From Hyphomicrobiales bacterium (GTDB taxonomy: Bacteria > Pseudomonadota > Alphaproteobacteria > Rhizobiales > Rhizobiaceae), in contig UBMP01000022.1 in NCBI GenBank assembly GCA_900466575.1, positions 118,486-182,485 of the forward strand: a stretch of 64,000 bases of DNA. Direction: 5' to 3'. The notes below the pieces were generated by a model. That model did not search any database. It saw nothing but the letters and a program-made list of their open reading frames with translations, and was not told where the DNA came from. This document shows positions 43,260-51,878 of this stretch, piece by piece; positions within the stretch are counted from its first letter, which is position 1; the number at the start of each line of letters is the position of its first letter. Both the position numbers and the translations under genes were made by a program.

Positions 43260-44492
43260 ATGAAGAAGTCGCTCAAGGAACGCTTGGCCATCCTTTCGGA
43301 TGCCGCAAAATATGATGCGTCTTGCGCCTCGAGCGGAACGACCAAACGGAATTCGTCTACGTCCGGCGGTTTGGGATCGACCGAGGGTTCGGGCATCTGC
43401 CACGCCTATGCACCCGACGGACGCTGTATCTCTCTTCTCAAGATCCTGATGACCAATTTCTGCATCTACGACTGTGCCTATTGCATCAATCGGTCGTCGA
43501 GCAATGTCGAGCGCGCGCGGTTTACGGTGGAGGAGGTCATCTGGCTCACGCTTGAGTTCTATCGCCGCAACTATATCGAGGGTCTGTTTCTTTCCTCAGG
43601 CATCATCCGCTCGTCGGACTATACCATGGAGGAGATGGTCAGGATTGCCCGGGAGCTGCGAACGACGCACAATTTCCGCGGCTACATCCATCTCAAGTCC
43701 ATCCCGGAGGCATCGCCCCAGCTCATCGAGGAGGCGGGGCTTTATGCCGATCGGCTGTCGATCAACATCGAATTGCCGACCGATGATGGACTCACCAAGT
43801 TTGCCCCGGAAAAACGCCCGGACAACATTCGTCGGTCGATGGGCAATCTGCGCCTGAAGATCGAGGAAATGTCCGAGCCGACCCTGCAGAGCAAGCGGCG
43901 AAAGAAATTCGCACCGGCGGGCCAGAGCACGCAGATGATCGTCGGCGCCGATGCGGCGGACGATGCCACGATCCTCGGCACGAGTGCGCGGCTTTACGGC
44001 AGCTATGGGCTGAAGCGGGTTTACTATTCCGGGTTCAGTCCCATTCCGGACTCGTCGAAAAACCTTCCCTTGATCAAACCGCCCCTGATGCGCGAGCATC
44101 GCCTGTATCAGGCGGATTGGCTCTATCGCTTCTATGGGTTCGACATTTCGGAGATTACCGCCTCGCGGCCGGACGGCATGCTCGATCTCGACCTCGACCC
44201 CAAGCTGGCCTGGGCGCTCGGCCATCGCGATCGCTTCCCCGTCGACATCAACCGGGCCGACAAGGAGACGCTTTTGCGCGTGCCCGGCTTTGGCACCAAG
44301 ACGGTCAAGTCGATCCTTTCGACCCGGCGCTTCAGGCGCCTACGACTGGAGGATATCGGGCGGCTGGGCGTGTCGCTGAAAAAGGTGCAGACCTTCATCG
44401 TCGCGGAAGACTGGACACCGCATCGTCTGATCGATCGAGCCGACCTGCGATCCATGTTCATGCCGAAGCCGGAACAGCTTTCGCTGCTATGA
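43260..44492 (+). CDS. Putative DNA modification/repair radical SAM protein with C-terminal HhH
   Basis: A 410-residue protein of the radical SAM group found beside UdgX genes. ATG 43260 gives MKKSLKERLAILSDAAKYD, the family start. The [4Fe-4S] cysteines are C68, C72 and C75 in CIYDCAYC (CxxxCxxC). The TIM-barrel part includes FLSSGIIRSSDYTMEEMV and HLKSIPEASPQLIEEAGLYADRLSINIELPTDDGL. Near the C-terminus DINRADKETLLRVPGFGTKTVKSIL is a helix-hairpin-helix that binds DNA. The stop overlaps the UdgX start (ATGA). No reaction has been firmly assigned to this family to my knowledge; action on damaged or modified DNA is inferred from partner and SOS control. Confidence 0.9.
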   Translation: MKKSLKERLAILSDAAKYDASCASSGTTKRNSSTSGGLGSTEGSGICHAYAPDGRCISLLKILMTNFCIYDCAYCINRSSSNVERARFTVEEVIWLTLEFYRRNYIEGLFLSSGIIRSSDYTMEEMVRIARELRTTHNFRGYIHLKSIPEASPQLIEEAGLYADRLSINIELPTDDGLTKFAPEKRPDNIRRSMGNLRLKIEEMSEPTLQSKRRKKFAPAGQSTQMIVGADAADDATILGTSARLYGSYGLKRVYYSGFSPIPDSSKNLPLIKPPLMREHRLYQADWLYRFYGFDISEITASRPDGMLDLDLDPKLAWALGHRDRFPVDINRADKETLLRVPGFGTKTVKSILSTRRFRRLRLEDIGRLGVSLKKVQTFIVAEDWTPHRLIDRADLRSMFMPKPEQLSLL

Positions 44493-45964
44493 CGGAGACC
44501 TGCTTCCTCGAGGGGCGGGGCGATCTGTCCGAATGGCGCGACGCGGCACGACGCTTCCTGTTGGCGGGGATCGAGCCGAAGGACATTGACTGGCGGCTAA
44601 GCGGCGACGAGCAGGGCTTGTTCGGAGCGCCCGAGGCGACGACGCCTGGAGTCGACCTGCCGCCTCTTCCACAGGGCAAAGACGCACAAATTGCAGTCCC
44701 ACCCGCCTTTATCCGGCTCGCGGACGCGGTCGTCTGTCATTCCGATCCCGGCCGCTTTGCTTTGCTCTATCGTCTTCTCTTTCGCCTGAAGTCGGAGAGA
44801 CATCTTCTGGACGTCAGGACTGATGCCGACGTCGCGCTGGCGCACCGCATGCAAAAGTCTATCGGTCGCGACTATCACAAGATGACGGCCTTCGTGCGGT
44901 TCAAGGAAGTGCCGCTGCCCGTCGGTGTTGCCGGCCGGCGGCGCTTTCTCGCTTGGTTCGAGCCGGACCACTTCATTGTTGCTCGCGTCGCTCCATTCTT
45001 CCAGCGTCGGTTCAACGACATGGATTGGATCATCGCCACACCGCGCGGCGGGGCATCCTGGGACGGCCAGACGCTGTTGACATCGAACAAACCAGCGCAA
45101 AAGCCCGAAATAAGCGACGAGACCGATGAGCTCTGGCGCACCTACTACGCCTCGATTTTCAATCCTGCGCGTTTGAAGGTGAAGATGATGATGACGGAGA
45201 TGCCGAAGAAATACTGGAAGAACCTGCCGGAGGCTGAGCTCATTCCAGGGCTGATCGCCGGCGCGGAAGCCAGGTTGATCGAGATGGGCCGGCGGCAGGC
45301 AACCGAGCCACTGCCGTTTCATCATCGCCTGCAGAAAGCCTCCGCGCGGGGCCCCGAAGCTCCAGCGCCCGCCGAAGCCGGCACGCTCCATGCGCTGCGT
45401 CAGGAGGCCGGGCGATGCACCCGTTGCGACATCCACTGCCGCGCCACGCAAACTGTTTTCGGCGAGGGACCTGCCGACGCAAGAATCATGATTGTCGGAG
45501 AGCAGCCGGGTGATCAGGAGGATCTTGCGGGAAGGCCGTTCATCGGCCCCGCCGGCCGTGTCTTCGACGAGGCGTTATCTTTGGCCGGCCTGGACAGGCG
45601 CGCCCTCTACATCACCAACGCGGTCAAGCATTTCAAATATGAGCCGAGGGGCAAGCGTCGCCTTCACCAGCGTCCGAATGCCGGGGAGGTGGAGCGGTGT
45701 CGCTGGTGGCTGACGCGCGAGATCGATCTCGTCAAGCCGAAGCTTGTGGTCGCCATGGGCGCGACGGCACTGTTTTCGCTGACGGACCGAAAGGATCGTC
45801 TCGAAGATGTCCGCGGCCGGTCGATGGTCCTGGACGAGGCGCGGACCCTGTTCGTGACTGTCCACCCATCCTACCTCTTGCGGATCCCCGATCCTGTCCG
45901 GCGCGATGAGGAGCTGGCGCGTTTCCGCGAGGATATTGGCGAGATCGGCCGGCTTGCGGTTTGA
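44489..45964 (+). CDS. DUF4130-UdgX fusion: covalent uracil-DNA-binding protein
   Basis: A 491-residue protein; ATG 44489 overlaps the previous stop by four bases. Residues ~60-260 match the DUF4130 region of radical-SAM partners (FALLYRLLFRLKSERHLLD, MKKSIGRDYHKMTAFVRFKEV-like, FFQRRFNDMDWIIATP). Residues ~305-485 are a family 4-like UDG fold: cysteines C310, C313 and C317, motif A GEQPGDQED from residue 337, and the UdgX-specific loop GKRRLHQRP with H393, equivalent to the histidine that forms a covalent bond with uracil-DNA in the Mycobacterium smegmatis protein. TVHPSYLLR is motif B. With the SOS box, this is a damage-induced uracil-processing unit. Confidence 0.92.
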   Translation: MTETCFLEGRGDLSEWRDAARRFLLAGIEPKDIDWRLSGDEQGLFGAPEATTPGVDLPPLPQGKDAQIAVPPAFIRLADAVVCHSDPGRFALLYRLLFRLKSERHLLDVRTDADVALAHRMQKSIGRDYHKMTAFVRFKEVPLPVGVAGRRRFLAWFEPDHFIVARVAPFFQRRFNDMDWIIATPRGGASWDGQTLLTSNKPAQKPEISDETDELWRTYYASIFNPARLKVKMMMTEMPKKYWKNLPEAELIPGLIAGAEARLIEMGRRQATEPLPFHHRLQKASARGPEAPAPAEAGTLHALRQEAGRCTRCDIHCRATQTVFGEGPADARIMIVGEQPGDQEDLAGRPFIGPAGRVFDEALSLAGLDRRALYITNAVKHFKYEPRGKRRLHQRPNAGEVERCRWWLTREIDLVKPKLVVAMGATALFSLTDRKDRLEDVRGRSMVLDEARTLFVTVHPSYLLRIPDPVRRDEELARFREDIGEIGRLAV

Positions 45965-46030
45965 GGGGGGGCATCGCCTGAATGGTAGCCGCTGGGCCGG
46001 ACGATAGGCCTCCGTACCCGCGATACCGAA

Positions 46031-46048
46031 GAAATATTGGAATATTTC
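46031..46048. promoter_or_regulatory. Perfect palindrome upstream of the RND efflux operon
   Basis: GAAATATT-GG-AATATTTC (46031-46048) is a perfect 8-bp inverted repeat with a 2-base centre, 73 bases before the efflux gene start. The sequence is AT-rich against its surroundings and fits a repressor operator. No regulator gene stands next to the pump, so the binding protein would be encoded elsewhere. Confidence 0.6.
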
Positions 46049-46121
46049 GATATGAGCCTGGCAATGATGGAACTGAAAACGGAATTCCGCGTTCATCCGA
46101 CGCTTTTGCTGGAGCCGCCAG

Positions 46122-47279
46122 ATGCATGTATTCCTCCCTTGTCCACCCGGTCCGTTTCGCGCGCTGTCCGTAGCCTCTGCGATCGCTGTCTTGTCTTGTC
46201 TCGTTATCAATCCAGCGCGGGCGGACGACACACAGGCCATTCCAGTCACGGCGATTGCCGCGCATACGGAAACCTTGGACCGCGTCATCAACGGCATCGG
46301 CACGGTTGCGCCCCTGCAATCGGTGACGGTGCGACCCCGCATCGACGGGCAGGTGGTTGAGGCGCCGTTTACGGAAGGACAGATGGTTCAGAAGGGGAGC
46401 GTTCTGCTGAAACTCGACGACCGGGAACTGATCTCTGCCGTCAACTCTGCCAAGGCCAAAAAGGCGCAGGACGAGGCGCAACTGCAGAACGCGCAGTCAG
46501 ACGCGCAGCGCTATGCGTCGCTGGCGTCCAAGGGTGCTGCCTCCACCTCCACGATGGAGGAGAAGAACGCGCTGAGCCAGCAATATGCCGCCGCCGTTCA
46601 ATATGACGATGCCATGATCAAGAGCGCGGAGACGCAGCTTGGCTTTGCCACTATCGTGGCACCCTTTACCGGCCGCACCGGCTTCCGGCAGGTTGATGTC
46701 GGGAGCGTGATCAGCGCAAGCTCGACCAGCGGTATCGTGACCGTGACGCAGATGGATCCAATTGCCGTCTCCTTCGTAGCGCCCGGCGACCGTTTTGAAG
46801 AAATCCGTGACGCGCTTGAAAAAGGCATTGCCGAGGTAACACTGACCAGCACCGACGGCACGCGCACGCTCGCCAAGGGCAAGCTAACGACCATGGACAA
46901 TGCCGTGGATGCCACAAACGGTTCGATCCACCTGAAGGCGACCTTCGACAACAAGAATGGCTCGCTCTGGCCCGGATTGCCGGTCGCGACCACGCTGACC
47001 GTCGACAAGGTGAAAGGGGTTGTCGTGCCGGACAAGGCGCTCGCGCGTGGGCGCGACGGGCTTTACGCCTATGTGGTCGGCAAGGACGGGAAGGTTTCGA
47101 AACGGACGGTGCAGACCGCCTTTGTCACCGATGCCCGCGCGCTCGTCAAAAGCGGGATCGGCGATGGCGATCAGGTCGTGATGGACGGACAGTCGCGCAT
47201 AGGCGACGGTGAGACGGTCACGGTCACACCCTGGACAGGATCGCCCACCGGCGAGCTCGCAGAGAAAGCCTCCCAATGA
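46122..47279 (+). CDS. RND efflux periplasmic adaptor subunit (MdtA/AcrA type)
   Basis: A 385-residue membrane-fusion protein from ATG 46122, with GGAG upstream. The signal peptide ends NPARADD. The biotinyl-lipoyl-like hairpin region includes TVRPRIDGQVVEAPFTEGQMVQKGSVLLKLDD, a coiled hairpin (AKAKKAQDEAQLQNAQSDAQRYASL), then ATIVAPFTGRTGFRQVDVGSVIS and LWPGLPVATTLTV. There is no lipobox cysteine at the cleavage site, so it is probably not a lipoprotein. It bridges the inner-membrane pump to an outer-membrane channel not encoded here. Its stop overlaps the pump start (ATGA). Confidence 0.92.
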   Translation: MHVFLPCPPGPFRALSVASAIAVLSCLVINPARADDTQAIPVTAIAAHTETLDRVINGIGTVAPLQSVTVRPRIDGQVVEAPFTEGQMVQKGSVLLKLDDRELISAVNSAKAKKAQDEAQLQNAQSDAQRYASLASKGAASTSTMEEKNALSQQYAAAVQYDDAMIKSAETQLGFATIVAPFTGRTGFRQVDVGSVISASSTSGIVTVTQMDPIAVSFVAPGDRFEEIRDALEKGIAEVTLTSTDGTRTLAKGKLTTMDNAVDATNGSIHLKATFDNKNGSLWPGLPVATTLTVDKVKGVVVPDKALARGRDGLYAYVVGKDGKVSKRTVQTAFVTDARALVKSGIGDGDQVVMDGQSRIGDGETVTVTPWTGSPTGELAEKASQ

Positions 47280-50200
47280 CGACGGAAACCGGACAGTCGC
47301 TCCCGACGCAAAAATCTAGCTCCTCCGGCTTTTTCGATTTCTTCATTCTCCATCCCATCGCCACCGGCCTGATCATGGCGGGCATCTTCCTGATCGGTGC
47401 GATCTGCTACCCGATCATGCCGGTCTCTTCGCTGCCGCAGATCGATTTCCCGACGATTCAGATCGAGGCGAGCCTGCCGGGCGCCTCGCCCGAAACCATG
47501 GCGGCGAGCGTTGCGCAGCCGATCGAACAGGCGCTGTCGCGCGTCAGCGGCGTCAAGGAGATGACCTCCAATAGCTCGCTCGGCACGACCTCCATTGCCG
47601 TCCAGTTCGACCTCGACAAGAACATACAAACGGCCGCGAGCGACGTGCAGACCGCGATCAGCGAGGCGGCCGGACAATTGCCGAAGGACATGGCCTCGCT
47701 GCCGACCGTGCACAAGGCAAACCCGGCCGATGCGCCGGTCATGCAATTGTCGGCAACCTCAGACACGCTGACGCTTCCCGAGCTCGACCAATATATCGAG
47801 CGCAATGTCGCTGCAAAGATTGGTCAGGTCTCCGGCGTTGCCTTCGTCAATATCGGCGGCAAGCAGCGGCCCGCGATCCGGATCGCGGTCGATCCGGGCC
47901 GGCTCGCGCAGGCCGATATCACGCTGGAAGATGTGCGCACCGCCATCGGCAATCTCAGCCAGAGCGCGCCGAAGGGCAATATCGACGACCCGACGCGCAC
48001 ATTCCCGATCTACACCAATGATCAGATCGAAACGAGCGCCGGCTGGAACGACGCTGTGATCGCCTATCGCAATGGCGGCCCGGTACGCATCCGCGACATC
48101 GGCCAGGCCGTCAACGGCGCTGAAGACAACAAGATGGCGCATTGGACCAATGGCGCGCGGGGCATCGCGCTCGATGTCTTCCGCCAGCCGGGCGCCAATG
48201 TCATCGAGGTCGTCAATGCCATCAAGGAGCAGCTGCCCGCGCTTCAGGCCACGCTGCCGAAATCCATCAAGCTGGAACTGGTGACGGACCGCACGACGAC
48301 GATCCGAAGCTCTGTCGATGACGTGCAGTTCACGCTCATGCTGACGATCGGCCTCGTCGTGGCGGTGATCTTCCTGTTCCTGCGCAACGTCCGCGCCACC
48401 ATCATTCCCGTTCTGACGCTGCCGATTGCTCTTGTCGGCTCGCTCGCGCCCATGTGGGTCATGGGCTATAGCCTAGACAACCTGTCGCTCATGGCGCTGG
48501 TCGTGGCCGTCGGCTTCGTCGTGGACGACGCCATCGTCATGCTGGAGAATATCACGCGCCATATCGAGGACGGCATGGCGCCGCTGGAGGCGGCACGTAA
48601 AGGTGCGGGCGAAATCGGTTTCACCATCGTCTCGATCAGCCTGTCGCTGATCGCGGTGCTGATCCCCATCCTCTTGATGGGCGGGATCGTCGGGCGGCTC
48701 TTCCGTGAGTTCGCGCTGACGCTCACCGTCGCCATCGTGATTTCCGCCGTGGTTTCGCTGACGCTGACACCGATGCTCGCCGCGCGCTTCATCAAGCGCA
48801 CGGACGAACAGAACCACGGCCGCTTCTACAGGGCAGGCGAGGCCTTCTTCAACGGGCTGACATCGCTCTACATGCGCAGCCTGAAGCCCGTGATGCGGCA
48901 CAGATATCTGACCTTCGCCGTTTTCCTCGCTGCAGTCGCTGCCGCCGGCTATCTCTTCGTGACCATCCCGAAGGGCTTTTTCCCGGAGCAGGATACAGGC
49001 TTCATCGACGGCCTTTCCCAGGCCTCGCCAGACATCTCCTTCACCGAGATGGCCAAGCTTCAGGAACGCGTCAGCGCCATCATCCTGAAGGACCCGGCGG
49101 TCTACAGCGTGTTCATGGATATTGGCGGCGGCAATGGTGGCAATGCGATGAACCAGGGCCACGTCAACATCACGCTCAAGCCCTTGAGCGAACGTAATGT
49201 CAGCTCTAAAGAGGTCATCGACCGTTTGAGCCAGGCGCTGAACGCGCAGCAGGGCATCAAGCTCTTCATGCATTCGGCACAGGATATCAATATCGGTGCG
49301 CGGCCCGCCAAGACGCAATATCAGTTCACCCTTCAGGACGCCGATATCGATGAGCTCGGCCAATGGGCGACCAAGGTGACGGCGAAGCTTCAGGGCCTGC
49401 CGGACCTCCGCGATGTTGGCAGCGATCAGCAAGCCCAGGCGCCGCGGCTCGCCATCACCATCGACCGCGCCGCGGCCACGCTCTATGGCGTCATGCCGGC
49501 GACCATCGACCAGACGCTTTACGACGCCTTCGGCCAGCGACAGGTCGCCTCCTATTCGACACAGAGCGACACCTATCATGTGATCCTGGAGGTCCTGCCG
49601 AACCTGCAGCGTGATATCGCCACCCTCGACCGTCTTTCGGTCCGGGCCAATAACGGCACGCTCGTGCCGCTCTCCGTGGTCGCCAAATGGACGACGAACA
49701 GTGTTGCGCCGGTCTCGATCTCGCATCAGGGCCAGTCACCCGCCGTCACGGTGTCGTTCAATCTCGCACCGAATGTAGCACTCGGCGATGCGACGAAGGC
49801 GGTCGAAAACGCCGTCCTGCAGATGCATCCGCCGGCTTCGCTGCAAACCGGCTTCTCTGGCAGCGCCAAGGCATTCAAGGATTCGCTCTCGACCGTGCCG
49901 CTCCTGATCCTCGCCTCGCTGGTGGTCGTCTATATCATCCTCGGCGTGCTTTATGAGAGCCTGATCCACCCGCTGACCATTCTTTCAACGCTGCCTTCGG
50001 CCGGTCTCGGCGCGCTTCTTGCGCTTCAGATTGCCGGTCTCGATTTCGGTCTCGTCGCCATGATCGGCGTCATTCTGCTCATCGGCATCGTGAAGAAGAA
50101 CGGCATCATGCTGGTCGATTTCGCCATAGAAGCCGAGCGCAGCGAGGGCTTGAGCAGCGAAGAGGCGATCATGAAGGCCGCGCAGATGCGCTTCCGCCCG

Positions 50201-50419
50201 ATCCTGATGACGACCATGGCAGCCCTTCTCGGCGGCGTGCCGCTGGCCATCGGCCACGGGGCAGGCTCGGAACTGCGCCAGCCGCTGGGATACGCCATCG
50301 TCGGCGGGCTGATCGTCAGCCAGATCCTCACGCTGTACACTACCCCCGTCATCTACCTGCTGCTAGACAAGCTGCGTCAAAGGAAAGACATGCCAGCTGC
50401 AACACCGGCTTTCAGTTGA
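47276..50419 (+). CDS. RND efflux pump inner-membrane transporter (MdtB/MdtC-like, AcrB superfamily)
   Basis: A 1047-residue proton-driven multidrug pump with the usual 12 spans and two large periplasmic loops. After a short cytoplasmic lead, FFILHPIATGLIMAGIFLIGAICYPIMPVSSLPQIDFPTI is the standard opening. The proton-relay aspartates are in GFVVDDAIVMLEN in TM4. The second half has FPEQDTGFI, GASAKAFKDSL-like, VKKNGIMLVDFA and RFRPILMTTMAALLGGVPL. Length and motifs are complete. It is co-translated with the adaptor. The typical substrates are lipophilic drugs, bile salts or plant phenolics; the window does not decide. Confidence 0.94.
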   Translation: MTTETGQSLPTQKSSSSGFFDFFILHPIATGLIMAGIFLIGAICYPIMPVSSLPQIDFPTIQIEASLPGASPETMAASVAQPIEQALSRVSGVKEMTSNSSLGTTSIAVQFDLDKNIQTAASDVQTAISEAAGQLPKDMASLPTVHKANPADAPVMQLSATSDTLTLPELDQYIERNVAAKIGQVSGVAFVNIGGKQRPAIRIAVDPGRLAQADITLEDVRTAIGNLSQSAPKGNIDDPTRTFPIYTNDQIETSAGWNDAVIAYRNGGPVRIRDIGQAVNGAEDNKMAHWTNGARGIALDVFRQPGANVIEVVNAIKEQLPALQATLPKSIKLELVTDRTTTIRSSVDDVQFTLMLTIGLVVAVIFLFLRNVRATIIPVLTLPIALVGSLAPMWVMGYSLDNLSLMALVVAVGFVVDDAIVMLENITRHIEDGMAPLEAARKGAGEIGFTIVSISLSLIAVLIPILLMGGIVGRLFREFALTLTVAIVISAVVSLTLTPMLAARFIKRTDEQNHGRFYRAGEAFFNGLTSLYMRSLKPVMRHRYLTFAVFLAAVAAAGYLFVTIPKGFFPEQDTGFIDGLSQASPDISFTEMAKLQERVSAIILKDPAVYSVFMDIGGGNGGNAMNQGHVNITLKPLSERNVSSKEVIDRLSQALNAQQGIKLFMHSAQDINIGARPAKTQYQFTLQDADIDELGQWATKVTAKLQGLPDLRDVGSDQQAQAPRLAITIDRAAATLYGVMPATIDQTLYDAFGQRQVASYSTQSDTYHVILEVLPNLQRDIATLDRLSVRANNGTLVPLSVVAKWTTNSVAPVSISHQGQSPAVTVSFNLAPNVALGDATKAVENAVLQMHPPASLQTGFSGSAKAFKDSLSTVPLLILASLVVVYIILGVLYESLIHPLTILSTLPSAGLGALLALQIAGLDFGLVAMIGVILLIGIVKKNGIMLVDFAIEAERSEGLSSEEAIMKAAQMRFRPILMTTMAALLGGVPLAIGHGAGSELRQPLGYAIVGGLIVSQILTLYTTPVIYLLLDKLRQRKDMPAATPAFS

Positions 50420-50884
50420 GTGTTCAGAGGCATGAAGAATGGGAAGCAATCGGCATCTCTCGGGCATGTCGGGAGTTGCGCCCGGAGGCGCTATACCGGT
50501 ATGTCTGATAAGGGTATTTCTGCGCAAAACTCTTCCCCGGTTACCTCATGCGATGGGCATTCGACGCGGACATCGCACTTACCCCTCTCGATGAGCGCAT
50601 TTCTTGCTGGCCGCTCGGTGCCGGCTTCTTGAGCGCCAAATTTCCGCCGATGCATACGCCTCGCGGTGGATCGACGGCAAACTCGTCCAACTCGAAGACC
50701 TTGACTGACCGACGGGACGGAACTTTTGCTAAGGCCCGGTTGCTACTGTCTCAAGCTGTCAGTCTGACTGTCAGGCGTCGTTATCAGTCCTGCCTATGTT
50801 CGCTATCAGCGTCCGCGAATTGCCGACGTCTTTGCTCTCGCTCTAAGTGGGACCACGACAAGCAACGGGTTCAAGGGCTGCAAT
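50420..50884. other. Intergenic region with a gene remnant
   Basis: About 465 bases between the pump and the Rieske gene. The part 50548-50708 is the decayed DUF1612-family fragment listed separately. The remainder has no supported gene. The promoter of the Rieske gene must lie here, but no clear -35/-10 or LysR box could be fixed. Confidence 0.4.
50548..50708 (+). pseudogene. Frameshifted remnant of a RHE_PE00001/DUF1612-family protein
   Basis: In one frame ALTPLDERISCWPLGAGFL resembles the LARLDERIARSP-type segment of the rhizobial RHE_PE00001 (DUF1612 plus HTH) family. In the next frame, ISADAYASRWIDGKLVQLED (ending at TGA 50706-50708) matches the very conserved FADACASLWIDGELVHLED block that follows it. 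A frameshift therefore joins them and the gene stops early. The family is abundant on Rhizobium and Agrobacterium replicons, which supports the taxonomic placement. The match is from memory and not from an alignment. Confidence 0.6.
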
Positions 50885-51871
50885 ATGCTTCCAAGCGGAT
50901 ATCCCATTCTCAAGCGGTTCTGGTATTGCATCGCCCCGAGCGCCACAATCTCCGACAAGCCATTCCCTTTCACACTTCTGGGCGAAGCTATCGTGCTTTG
51001 GCGGGATAGCGAGGGGCGGGTTCGGGCCGTGAAGGATCGTTGTCTTCATCGCACCGCGAAACTGTCGCTTGGCACTATCGAGAACGGCAACATCGTCTGT
51101 CCCTATCATGGGTGGACATTCAGCGGCACCGGCCAGTGTGTTCGCGTTCCGCAGGACGTGATCGAGAAGCCCAACCCCTTCGGCGTGCCAGCCTATCACT
51201 GCGCGGAACGCTACAATCATGTTTGGGTCGCGCTCGAAGATCCAATTCATGACATTCCCGAGATCGCCGAATTTTCAGATGCTGGCTACCGTCAGGTGAT
51301 CGAGTTCCGTGAGGTCTGGTCGGCCAATCCGCAACGGATCGTCGAAAATTCCTTCGACCCGGCGCATATCGCTTTTGTTCACAAGAACAGTTTCGGCACG
51401 TCCGATCCATCGATCGATCCGTTCACGCTGACGGAGACCGAGGACGGGTTCATTTTCGAGAATGACATTCGCGTGCTCAATCCCGAGCATATGAAAGACG
51501 CGTTGGCAATCGAGGAAGACGAGACGCGACGGCATTCCTACAATCGTTTCTATCTTCCCTTTTCCCGCGTTGGCCGGATCGTTTATCCGACGGGGCTTGA
51601 AAATATCCTGTGCACCTTCCTGACGCCCATCGACGACACGCGGACGCAATTCATCCAGTGGGTGATGCGCAATGACACAGAAGCAGAGGTTTCTGCAGAG
51701 AAGGTCATCGCCTTTGACAGGCTGATCACCAATGAAGACAAGGATATCCTTGAGAGCACGGACTTTAATGTGCCTCTCGATAATTCAGAGGGCGTGGAGC
51801 TGCACATGGTGGCGGATCGGCCCGGCATGTTGATGCGCAAGATGTTGCGCCGCCTGGCTCAGGCCGGTTGA
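50885..51871 (+). CDS. Rieske non-haem iron oxygenase, alpha subunit type
   Basis: A 328-residue oxygenase from ATG 50885 (AAGGG upstream). The Rieske [2Fe-2S] ligands are C53, H55, C72 and H75 (CLHR and CPYHGW). The mononuclear-iron motif is D158, H161 and H166 in NSFDPAHIAFVH. Short alpha-only oxygenases of this kind (VanA/PobA-like O-demethylases and carnitine or aromatic monooxygenases) need a separate reductase, which is not in the window. It converges with a LysR gene and stands near two ABC importers and a flavin monooxygenase, suggesting an aromatic or plant-derived substrate. Confidence 0.9.
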   Translation: MLPSGYPILKRFWYCIAPSATISDKPFPFTLLGEAIVLWRDSEGRVRAVKDRCLHRTAKLSLGTIENGNIVCPYHGWTFSGTGQCVRVPQDVIEKPNPFGVPAYHCAERYNHVWVALEDPIHDIPEIAEFSDAGYRQVIEFREVWSANPQRIVENSFDPAHIAFVHKNSFGTSDPSIDPFTLTETEDGFIFENDIRVLNPEHMKDALAIEEDETRRHSYNRFYLPFSRVGRIVYPTGLENILCTFLTPIDDTRTQFIQWVMRNDTEAEVSAEKVIAFDRLITNEDKDILESTDFNVPLDNSEGVELHMVADRPGMLMRKMLRRLAQAG

Positions 51872-51878
51872 AGTCCGC

